A stretch of 5,072 nt of DNA, taken from an uncultured Clostridia bacterium. GTDB lineage: Bacteria; Bacillota; Clostridia; Christensenellales; Borkfalkiaceae. The translations under genes and the position numbers were made by a program. Below are positions 1 through 5,072 of the stretch, piece by piece. Position 1 is the stretch's first letter. The number at the start of each line of letters is the position of its first letter. A model generated the notes under the pieces. That model did not search any database. It worked only from the letters and a program-made list of their open reading frames with translations, and was not told the origin of the DNA. Location of the stretch: the NCBI GenBank assembly GCA_947629845.1, contig CANRFD010000097.1, positions 1 to 5,072 on the forward strand, in the 5' to 3' direction.

Positions 1-1808
1 GTGACGGCGCCGTTCATCATGAGCTTCATGTTGCCCGTGCCGCTCGCCTCGAACCCCGCCGTGGAGACCTGCAGGGAAACGTCGCTCCCCGCGACGATCT
101 TCTCGGCATAACTTACGTCATAGTTCTGCACAAACACGACTTGGAGTTTGTCGTTCACCTCTTTGTCGCCCGCGATGCGCTCGGCGATCTTATTGAGAAA
201 CAGGATGATTTCCTTCGCCCGCTTGTAGCTCCCCGCGGCCTTTGCGCCGAAGATGAACACCGTGGGCGTGAAATCGGGCAGCCTCCCCTCTTTCAGGTCG
301 AAATAGATGCGCAAAATGGCGAACGCGGTCATGAGCTGCCGTTTGTACTCGTGCAGCCGCTTGACTTGGGCGATGTAGATGGCATTCCCGAGAAGTTTCA
401 CGCCCTCCTTCTTCTCGATATAGGCGGCGAGTTGGCGTTTCTTCTCCGCTTTGATCTCCGCAAATGCGGAAACGGTGTCCGGATCGCCGCAGTTGATGCG
501 TCCTATCCAAGAGAGGTCGTTCCGCCAGCGGTCGCCGAGGCGTTCGTCGTAGAACCGCGCGAGCTCCTCGTTGCACAGCATCAGCCACCGCCGCTGCGTC
601 ACGCCGTTGGTGACGTTCAAAAACTTTCTGCTTGTGTGCCTATATGCCGCCGAAAACAGCAATTCCTTCAAAATTTTGGTGTGGATCTCGGCGACGCCGT
701 TGACGTGCCCCGAGATGTACACGGCGACGTTCGCCATCGCAAACTTCCCGCCGCGCACGATCGCCATTGCCGCGATCTCCTCCGCCGAACACCCGCTTGT
801 ATCCCACTCGCGCTTGGAAAAAATGTGCAGCAGCATCAGAATTTGCGCGATCTCGGGCAGAATTTTCTCCACAAGGGTGACGTCCCAGCACTCCAAGGCC
901 TCGGGCAGAATGGTGTGGTTGGTGTAGTTGAACGTCCGCTTTGCGATCTCCACGGCGCGGGGAAGCGACAGGCGGTATTCCTTGGTGAGAAGCCGCAAGA
1001 ACTCCGCCACCGCGAACACGGCGTGGGTATCGTTGAGCTGGAACACGTGATATTCGGGGAAATGCGCAAAGTTTGCGCCGTTTCTCCTTACATAGCTCTT
1101 TACGAGCTGCCCCACCGCCGCGGCCGAGAAGAAGTACTCCTGCCGGATGCGCAAAAGTTTGCCTTCTTCGGTGTCGTCTGCGGGGTAGAGATATTCGGAG
1201 ATCTTCTCCGCCTCCCTGCTCCCCTCGGCTTGGAAAAGCCGCAGTGTATTGACGGTTTTGCCGTAAATGGGCATATCGTAGGGCACTGCCGAGACCGCCA
1301 TGTCCGCAAACCGCACTTCGATCTTCTCGTCCTCCCGCCGCACGCTCCACGGGTCGCCCCAAACGCGGAGCCAGTCGTCCGCCTCTTCGACCTGCTCCCC
1401 GCCCACAAACTTTTGTCTGAATAAACCGTACTTATAGCGGATGCCGAACCCGTACAGCGGATACCCCAAATTTGCGGCGCTATCCAAATAGCACGCGGCA
1501 AGGCGACCTAACCCCCCGTTGCCGAGGGCGGCGTCCTCCACGTCCTCGAACGTGTTCAGGTCAAAGCCCTTCTTTGCGAAGATCTCCCTCGCCTCGTCCA
1601 AAATGCCGAGGGCGAGCAGGTTGTTGAAGAACATCCGCCCCATGAGATATTCCACGGAGAAGTAATAAGCGCACCGCACGGGCGCCTTCTGCCTCTCCGA
1701 AAGAATTTCATCCATGCACGCCGAGGAGATCTCACGGTACAGCTCCACGGCGGTCTTGTTCTTGATGTCGATGTTCTGCAGCCGATCCAACAGCCGTTCT
1801 CTGCTCAT
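1..1808 (-). CDS. glgP: Glycogen/maltodextrin (alpha-glucan) phosphorylase, GT35, 3' end cut by window edge
   Basis: PLP-dependent enzyme that releases glucose 1-phosphate from the non-reducing ends of alpha-1,4-glucans in the cytosol. The frame is open without a stop for 602 codons from the ATG at 1808 and leaves at the left edge, so roughly the last 150 residues are missing. Visible family motifs: LGNGGLGRLAAC (residues 95-106), GIRYKYGLF near 125-135, LNDTH (258-262), YTNHTILPEALE near 308, TNGVTQRRWL near 400, the phosphate-binding VKRLHEYKRQL with Arg484 and Lys489, and EASGTGNMK with Glu587 and the PLP lysine Lys595. The start is short compared with E. coli GlgP but is supported by AAGGAG five bases upstream and by the overlap with the amylase stop. 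Oddities: a segment equivalent to most of the tower helix is absent (around residues 196-208), and Gly367 occupies the usual active-site His position. Whether it prefers glycogen (GlgP) or maltodextrin (MalP) cannot be told; the neighbours favour maltodextrin. The family call is very secure. Confidence 0.96.
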   Translation of the reverse strand, partial: MSRERLLDRLQNIDIKNKTAVELYREISSACMDEILSERQKAPVRCAYYFSVEYLMGRMFFNNLLALGILDEAREIFAKKGFDLNTFEDVEDAALGNGGLGRLAACYLDSAANLGYPLYGFGIRYKYGLFRQKFVGGEQVEEADDWLRVWGDPWSVRREDEKIEVRFADMAVSAVPYDMPIYGKTVNTLRLFQAEGSREAEKISEYLYPADDTEEGKLLRIRQEYFFSAAAVGQLVKSYVRRNGANFAHFPEYHVFQLNDTHAVFAVAEFLRLLTKEYRLSLPRAVEIAKRTFNYTNHTILPEALECWDVTLVEKILPEIAQILMLLHIFSKREWDTSGCSAEEIAAMAIVRGGKFAMANVAVYISGHVNGVAEIHTKILKELLFSAAYRHTSRKFLNVTNGVTQRRWLMLCNEELARFYDERLGDRWRNDLSWIGRINCGDPDTVSAFAEIKAEKKRQLAAYIEKKEGVKLLGNAIYIAQVKRLHEYKRQLMTAFAILRIYFDLKEGRLPDFTPTVFIFGAKAAGSYKRAKEIILFLNKIAERIAGDKEVNDKLQVVFVQNYDVSYAEKIVAGSDVSLQVSTAGFEASGTGNMKLMMNGAV

Positions 1809-3457
1809 ATGCTCTCCTTCACGAGCCTTACGTTCTCAAATTCGAAGATGACGTCGCCCCTCGTCTCCGTCTTGCCGAAATACGCCTTGACGCGCTCCGT
1901 GCCGTTTTCCCGCACCAAAGCCAAGATGCCGCGCTCCGCCTCGGCGTAGAACTCGCCATCGGGGAGAAACTTCCTCGTCCGCGAAAGTTCCCGCAAAAAC
2001 AGCGCGTGGCGGGGCTTTTTCGCCCGATCGTATGTTCTGCGGCAGTCGGGGTCGCCGTCCCCCGTAAGAGGCAATTCCGTCCCGTACAGAACGCACGGCA
2101 CCCCTATGGAGAAGTACAGCGCGACGAGCCCCGCGCGCAGGCAGCTTTCGTTTTCGCCGCACTGCCGCAAAAACCGCGGCGTATCGTGATTGTCCAAAAA
2201 ATTCAGCATCATCTCATTCGTCTGCCGCCTGTGGCACATCAGAACGCGGTTGATCTTATCCGCCGCTTCCTGCGCCGTGAGAAGGCCGCTTGCAAAGTAG
2301 TCCGCAAAGACTTTCTGCAGCTTATAATTCATCACGCCGTCGAACTCGTCCCCGCCCAAATACATGTTGTTCTCATGCCAAACTTCGCCGATGAGCAGGG
2401 CGTTCGGATATCTCTCCTTCACGATCTCACGAAATTCCCGCCAGAAAACGTGGGCCATCTCGTCCGCGACGTCGAGCCGCAGTCCGTCCACCCCCCACGA
2501 GAGATAGGTGAGCGCGATATTGGTAAGATATTGCCGCACCTTGGGATTGCTCGTGTTCCACTTCGGCATATACGGGCAGTCCGCAAAGATCTCGTAGTTG
2601 CACGTCTTTGCGTCGTACTTTTGGGGGAAATCGCCGTGCACGACGAACCAATCGTAAAACTCGGACTCCCGCCCCTTCTCTTTCACGTCCGCAAACAGCG
2701 GGTTGCTCTCGTCGCAGTGATTGAATACGGCGTCCAAAATAAGGTGCATCCCCCGCTCGTGTGCGGCCGCCAAAAGCGCATACATGTCCTCGTTTTTGCC
2801 GAACATGGGGTCGATCTTCGTGTAGTCCGTCACGTTGTATTTGTGGTTGCTCGGGGAACAGAAAACAGGCGTCAGATACAGGGCGTTGAAGCCCATCTCG
2901 CGGATCGTGTCGAGCTCTTCGATGACGCCCTTGAGATCCCCGCCCGCATAGTCCTTCGCGCCGGGAACCCGCTCCCAAGGCTGCGTAATGTATGTATCGT
3001 CCTTCTCCCCGTCCCCTCTCTTGAAGCGGTCGATAAAGATCTGGTAGACGACCGCCTCCTTCGCCCACGGGACGACCTGTATAACGTCCGCCCCGTTGAT
3101 GAAGGGAAACTGAAAGAAGGTGTAATAGCCATGCTTAAAGTCGTACTCGCGCGTGACGCCTTCCTCGGAGAAATAGAGCTCCTCGTCGTTCGGAAGCGTC
3201 AGAAGAAATATATACGCAAAGCGCACGTCCGCGCCCGTAAGGTCGCAGACATAATGATCGTAAAGTCCGTCGCTGCACAGCTTCCGCATGCGCGAAAAGT
3301 TGCGCCGCTTCGCAAAATCGTATTTGTTGTTCCAGAGGACGGAGACCTCTTTGAACTTCTCCCCCTTTGCCACTTTCAAAATAAGCCGTAGGGTGCTCCC
3401 GTTCAGGGGATAGGCATATTCGCTATCGGGAATGTGATGTATGGCGTAATTATTCAT
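1805..3457 (-). CDS. Cytosolic GH13 alpha-glucan hydrolase of neopullulanase/cyclomaltodextrinase/maltogenic amylase type (CBM34-GH13_20)
   Basis: A 550-residue enzyme expected to hydrolyse alpha-1,4 (possibly some alpha-1,6) bonds in imported maltodextrins, cyclodextrins or pullulan fragments, perhaps with transglycosylation. Residues 1 to about 120 resemble the CBM34-like N domain that forms the dimer active site in this subfamily (SEYAYPL, then FFQFPFINGADV). The (beta/alpha)8 barrel follows from VVYQIFIDRF (137-145). GH13 regions: I DAVFNH (242-247); V MPKWN (297-301); II GLRLDVADE with Arg327 and nucleophile Asp329; III GEVW with acid/base Glu358; IV FLDNHDTPR with His424 and Asp425. All catalytic residues are present. 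The C domain (after about 485) looks shorter than usual; family members are commonly near 580-590 residues. No signal peptide, so cytosolic. An in-frame TAG 18 bases upstream rules out a longer start. The Shine-Dalgarno is weak: AGG stands 14 bases from the ATG. Exact specificity cannot be read from sequence. Confidence 0.95.
   Translation of the reverse strand: MNNYAIHHIPDSEYAYPLNGSTLRLILKVAKGEKFKEVSVLWNNKYDFAKRRNFSRMRKLCSDGLYDHYVCDLTGADVRFAYIFLLTLPNDEELYFSEEGVTREYDFKHGYYTFFQFPFINGADVIQVVPWAKEAVVYQIFIDRFKRGDGEKDDTYITQPWERVPGAKDYAGGDLKGVIEELDTIREMGFNALYLTPVFCSPSNHKYNVTDYTKIDPMFGKNEDMYALLAAAHERGMHLILDAVFNHCDESNPLFADVKEKGRESEFYDWFVVHGDFPQKYDAKTCNYEIFADCPYMPKWNTSNPKVRQYLTNIALTYLSWGVDGLRLDVADEMAHVFWREFREIVKERYPNALLIGEVWHENNMYLGGDEFDGVMNYKLQKVFADYFASGLLTAQEAADKINRVLMCHRRQTNEMMLNFLDNHDTPRFLRQCGENESCLRAGLVALYFSIGVPCVLYGTELPLTGDGDPDCRRTYDRAKKPRHALFLRELSRTRKFLPDGEFYAEAERGILALVRENGTERVKAYFGKTETRGDVIFEFENVRLVKESI
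1814..1819 (-). promoter_or_regulatory. Shine-Dalgarno of the phosphorylase, inside the amylase gene
   Basis: On the minus strand AAGGAG lies five bases before the phosphorylase ATG and is formed by the Lys-Glu codons near the end of the amylase. With the ATGA stop/start overlap at 1805-1808 this indicates translational coupling of the two enzymes on one mRNA, and it fixes the phosphorylase start. Confidence 0.85.
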
Positions 3458-3458
3458 A

Positions 3459-3472
3459 GTAAACCGTTTTAC
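3459..3472. promoter_or_regulatory. Candidate LacI-family operator at the amylase start
   Basis: On the minus strand the site reads GTAAAACGGTTTAC, a 14-bp near-palindrome with arms GTAAA/TTTAC, a central CG and one mismatched pair. A central CG flanked by A/T-rich arms is characteristic of LacI/GalR-family operators. It sits one base upstream of the amylase ATG and about 40 bases past the end of the lacI gene. It lacks the outer TG and CA of a canonical CcpA cre site, so the adjacent regulator is the more likely ligand. Not seen elsewhere in the window. Binding is inferred, not shown. Confidence 0.6.
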
Positions 3473-3473
3473 C

Positions 3474-3501
3474 TATGTAGTATCAGAACGTGCGGACTCA
3501 A
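3474..3501 (-). promoter_or_regulatory. Possible weak promoter for amylase-phosphorylase
   Basis: On the minus strand TTGAGT (3496-3501) and TACATA (3474-3479) are separated by 16 bases. Both are poor matches to the sigma-70 type consensus. Transcription from here would start within the palindrome at 3459-3472, giving a very short leader. An alternative -10, GATACT (3478-3483), would give a leader of about 20 bases but has no good -35. The two enzymes may equally be transcribed from upstream of lacI. Confidence 0.25.
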
Positions 3502-3523
3502 AAATCATGTTCAAATCCGCACG
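3489..3523 (-). repeat. Perfect 8-bp inverted repeat across the lacI stop codon
   Basis: Arms CGTGCGGA and TCCGCACG (minus strand; 3516-3523 and 3489-3496) are exact complements separated by 19 bases. The first arm is in the last codons of lacI and the TGA stop is in the loop. No U-run follows the second arm, so it does not look like an intrinsic terminator. It may be an mRNA stem-loop separating lacI from the enzyme genes, a protein-binding repeat, or chance. Confidence 0.45.
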
Positions 3524-4317
3524 ACGTGGGTTGTGACCGTCTCTCTCTTGACGGCCTTCGTGTAACAATCGAGAATGGCGTCTACACGCTCATCGGTGAT
3601 CGCAGGGACAAGCAGCTTCTCTCTGTCTGCAAGCTCGGGCAGGTTCATCAGGCTCTCGTTGACCGTGACGATGTTCCCTCTCGGCACAATGTCCAGCCCG
3701 TGTTCGGAGAGAAAGGTCACATCGCCGCAAATGTCGCGGATCTCCCGCTTGCAGCTCTCGCTGTACATGTCTACGAGCACGACGTGAAAGTTTCTGCCGA
3801 ACCGCTCTTCGCCCGCCTTCATCACCGCGCCGAAGTCCTGCAATACCTGGAAAAAGAGTTCGTCGTGAATGCGGGAGTCGACGGCAAGCAGCGGCACGAA
3901 GTTCTCCGCCGCGATCTTGCGGAAGGTCTCTTCCTCCGTCCCCGCACAGATGATGGCGTCCGCCGAATCGACGTAGATCTCCGCCAAATAGGTGCGGATG
4001 ATGAGATTGAGCTTGCTCCGCTCCAACGCTTTCCCGAGCATCCGTACAAGCTGAAAACTCTCCGCCTGTTGCAAAACCGTCTTGTGCTTATCCGCAAGAA
4101 GAATGATGTTGTCGCTCTTCCCGCGGGCGAAACACTGCGCGACCCGCGAGGGCCGGTATCCCAAGATGTTGATGGCGTGTAATACTTTTTGCCGCGTCTC
4201 AAGGCTGCATTTATCGGTAATGCCGTTGAGTATAAACGATACCGTCGTCACCGATACGCCCGCCTCTTCCGCAACCTCCTTGATCGTTATTTTGTTGATC
4301 TCTTTGCTTTCTTCCAT
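3511..4317 (-). CDS. LacI/GalR-family transcriptional regulator, compact effector domain
   Basis: A 268-residue DNA-binding regulator, presumably a repressor of the following amylase-phosphorylase genes that responds to a sugar or dextrin. The N-terminal LacI helix-turn-helix is clear (residues 11-32, TIKEVAEEAGVSVTTVSFIL then NG), followed by LGYRPSRVAQCFARGKS (52-68), which matches the hinge of LacI. The residue equivalent to the minor-groove-inserting Leu56 of LacI is Phe63. The rest follows a weak periplasmic-binding-fold pattern: NIILLAD near 70-76, ADAIICAG near 119-126 and VPLLAVDSR near 141-149, ending VTTHVVRI. The usual length is about 330-340 residues, so the sensor domain is shortened and divergent; the ligand cannot be inferred from it. 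The start at ATG 4317 has a strong Shine-Dalgarno. It lies between the binding-protein gene and the enzymes on the same strand, which supports local control. Family assignment is secure; the target is inferred. Confidence 0.93.
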   Translation of the reverse strand: MEESKEINKITIKEVAEEAGVSVTTVSFILNGITDKCSLETRQKVLHAINILGYRPSRVAQCFARGKSDNIILLADKHKTVLQQAESFQLVRMLGKALERSKLNLIIRTYLAEIYVDSADAIICAGTEEETFRKIAAENFVPLLAVDSRIHDELFFQVLQDFGAVMKAGEERFGRNFHVVLVDMYSESCKREIRDICGDVTFLSEHGLDIVPRGNIVTVNESLMNLPELADREKLLVPAITDERVDAILDCYTKAVKRETVTTHVVRI

Positions 4318-4323
4318 AGAGCA

Positions 4324-4331
4324 CCTCTCCT
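4324..4331 (-). promoter_or_regulatory. Strong Shine-Dalgarno of the lacI-type gene
   Basis: AGGAGAGG on the minus strand ends six bases before the ATG at 4317. This supports that start and contrasts with the weak site before the amylase. Confidence 0.8.
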
Positions 4332-4416
4332 ACGTACCGCCCCCTCCAAAGAGAGAGCGGCAGTAAGGGGGGAAGACTCGCCTGCGGCTTTTTTCATTCA
4401 ATAGCCCGTGGCGAAT

Positions 4417-4422
4417 AGTATA
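4417..4422 (-). promoter_or_regulatory. Possible -10 box upstream of the lacI-type gene
   Basis: TATACT on the minus strand, about 100 bases before the regulator ATG, matches the -10 consensus at five of six positions. No convincing -35 is seen 16-18 bases upstream (CTAATG, CCTAAT or CCCTAA). A promoter here would let the regulator be expressed separately from the binding-protein gene. No copy of the CG-centred palindrome is visible in this gap, so autoregulation through that site is not indicated. Confidence 0.3.
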
Positions 4423-4468
4423 GGTGGTTTTGGGAACGCATTAGGGGGGTGTGCGCTCCCTATCATAG

Positions 4469-4490
4469 ACCCCTTCCGTGAGAAAGGAGT
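4469..4490 (-). other. Possible stem-loop just after the binding-protein gene
   Basis: On the minus strand ACTCCTT and AAGGGGT can pair over seven positions with one G-U, around an eight-base loop, starting ten bases after the stop codon. No U-tract follows, so it is not a standard intrinsic terminator. It could stabilise the 3' end of the binding-protein mRNA, as stem-loops after malE-type genes often do, or partly attenuate read-through into lacI. Could be chance. Confidence 0.3.
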
Positions 4491-4499
4491 TTATGAACT

Positions 4500-5072
4500 T
4501 TACTTGGTGCCCTCGATGACCGTCGATGCGAATGCGTCGAGAGCAGACTGAAGATTGGCGTCGCCGTCCTCCAAAGACCCGTTATACACCGACGAGCCGA
4601 GGGCTTTCGCCGCTTCCCAATACCTTGAAATTTCGGGAATGACGGGCACGGGCTGGGAAATTTCGAGCTGTGCGCGGATGACCTTAAAGAACGGGTCGTC
4701 CTTCACGGCAGCGTTGTCCTGCGCCGCCTTGTTGGAGGGGTAATATCCTCTCTCCGCCGCATAGCGGAGCTGGCTTTGTTCGCTCGTGATGAACGCCGCG
4801 AGGCGCGAAGCCGTGGCCTTGTGCTCGCTCTTGTTGTTGACGACGTACACCTTGCTGTTGGAGAACGCGATGAGCGGCTTCTGCTCCCCGTCGATGGTGA
4901 TGGACGGAAGCGTCCTGTACTTGATGTTGGTCGCGCCCTTGAAGGTATCCTTCATCTCCCACGCGCCCGAGATGCACGCGCCGAGGCGGTTGTTGAGAAC
5001 GGCCGTCGCCAAATTCTTCGCGTCGTCCGACTTGAATTTCCCGCCGCTCTGGCGGAAGTTCTTCGCCGCATA
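4500..5072 (-). CDS. MalE-like extracellular sugar (maltodextrin) ABC transporter substrate-binding protein, N-terminus outside window
   Basis: The C-terminal 190 residues of a family-1 extracellular solute-binding protein, the ligand receptor of a carbohydrate ABC importer; in Gram-positives these are lipoproteins anchored outside the membrane. The frame is open from the right edge to TAA at 4500; the TTG at 5012 is an internal Leu codon, not a start. Resemblance to E. coli MalE: a GAW motif (visible residues 36-38) where MalE has GPWAW (Trp230), PLIAFSNSKVYVVNN where MalE has the inter-lobe strand before INAAS, and PVIPEISRYWEAA where MalE has PNIPQMSAFWYAV (Trp340), ending TVIEGTK like TRITK. 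The aromatic residues suggest an oligosaccharide ligand. Family members are usually about 400-430 residues, so roughly half is missing, including any lipobox. Permease genes are not downstream as in malEFG; they must be upstream or elsewhere. Maltodextrin as ligand is inferred from similarity plus the amylase and phosphorylase neighbours. Confidence 0.9.
   Translation of the reverse strand, partial: YAAKNFRQSGGKFKSDDAKNLATAVLNNRLGACISGAWEMKDTFKGATNIKYRTLPSITIDGEQKPLIAFSNSKVYVVNNKSEHKATASRLAAFITSEQSQLRYAAERGYYPSNKAAQDNAAVKDDPFFKVIRAQLEISQPVPVIPEISRYWEAAKALGSSVYNGSLEDGDANLQSALDAFASTVIEGTK

Noticed and set aside
141..1424. Long open frame (427 codons) on the plus strand
   Set aside because: It lies antisense to the phosphorylase, whose frame carries all GT35 motifs. 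The predicted protein is rich in His, Arg, Pro and Val with no recognisable domain, as expected for a frame kept open by G/C-rich third positions opposite a real gene.
2006..3391. Long open frame (461 codons) on the plus strand
   Set aside because: It lies entirely opposite the GH13 amylase, which has all catalytic motifs. Low-complexity basic composition, no family resemblance and no ribosome binding site context support a shadow frame.
3459..3472. Reading the palindrome as a CcpA catabolite-response (cre) site
   Set aside because: The central CG and inner A/T arms fit, but the outer TG and CA positions of the cre consensus are not matched (GT and AC instead), so a local LacI-family operator is preferred.
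3490..4182. Open frame of 230 codons on the plus strand
   Set aside because: Antisense to the LacI-type regulator; same shadow-frame composition and no recognisable motif.
4318..4340. TACGTA palindrome upstream of the regulator as an autoregulatory operator
   Set aside because: Only six bases are symmetric, it does not resemble the CG-centred 14-mer upstream of the amylase, and a six-base palindrome is expected by chance.
4356..4394. Possible plus-strand intrinsic terminator: AGCGGCAG and CTGCGGCT arms (one mismatch) followed by six T
   Set aside because: All genes here are on the minus strand, so nothing visible would need a plus-strand terminator. The loop is long and the stem imperfect, and on the minus strand the T-run becomes an A-run before the stem.
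4500..5012. A TTG start at 5012 for the binding protein
   Set aside because: The frame continues open to the right edge with binding-protein-like sequence (YAAKNFRQSGG and on). The TTG is an internal Leu codon and the similarity to MalE begins well before it.

Overview
The window holds four genes, all on the minus strand. Read in that direction from the right edge they are: the C-terminal half of a MalE-type sugar-binding protein (4500-5072), a LacI-family regulator (3511-4317), a cytosolic GH13 neopullulanase/cyclomaltodextrinase-type amylase (1805-3457), and the first 602 codons of a GT35 glycogen/maltodextrin phosphorylase (1-1808). Both edge genes run out of the window; the two inner genes are complete. 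No RNA gene, mobile element, CRISPR array or long non-coding stretch is visible.

The likely source is a GC-rich member of the Clostridia (Firmicutes), perhaps from an animal gut. The hints are purine-rich AGGAG-type ribosome binding sites, strong G/C preference at third codon positions, a MalE-like binding protein next to a LacI regulator and a CBM34-GH13 enzyme, and the character of the proteins. This is inference; no taxonomic marker is present.

Layout (minus strand, right to left): the binding protein ends at 4500. A 182-bp gap follows with a possible stem-loop and a TATACT-like -10 box. Next comes lacI, with a good AGGAGAGG Shine-Dalgarno. A 53-bp gap follows, with an 8-bp inverted repeat across the lacI stop and a CG-centred 14-bp near-palindrome one base upstream of the amylase ATG. 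The amylase stop overlaps the phosphorylase start (ATGA), and the phosphorylase ribosome binding site lies inside the amylase coding sequence.

Together the genes read as a maltodextrin utilisation locus. The binding protein captures maltodextrins outside the cell. The amylase, which has no signal peptide, trims imported linear, branched or cyclic dextrins. The phosphorylase converts alpha-1,4-glucans to glucose 1-phosphate. The LacI protein probably senses a sugar and binds the palindrome at the amylase-phosphorylase pair. The permease subunits are not in the window. The biology is a known type rather than a new system. The points worth a second look are the palindrome placed on the amylase translation start, the 8-bp hairpin beside it, and a compact phosphorylase that seems to lack most of the tower-helix segment and has Gly at a usual active-site His position.
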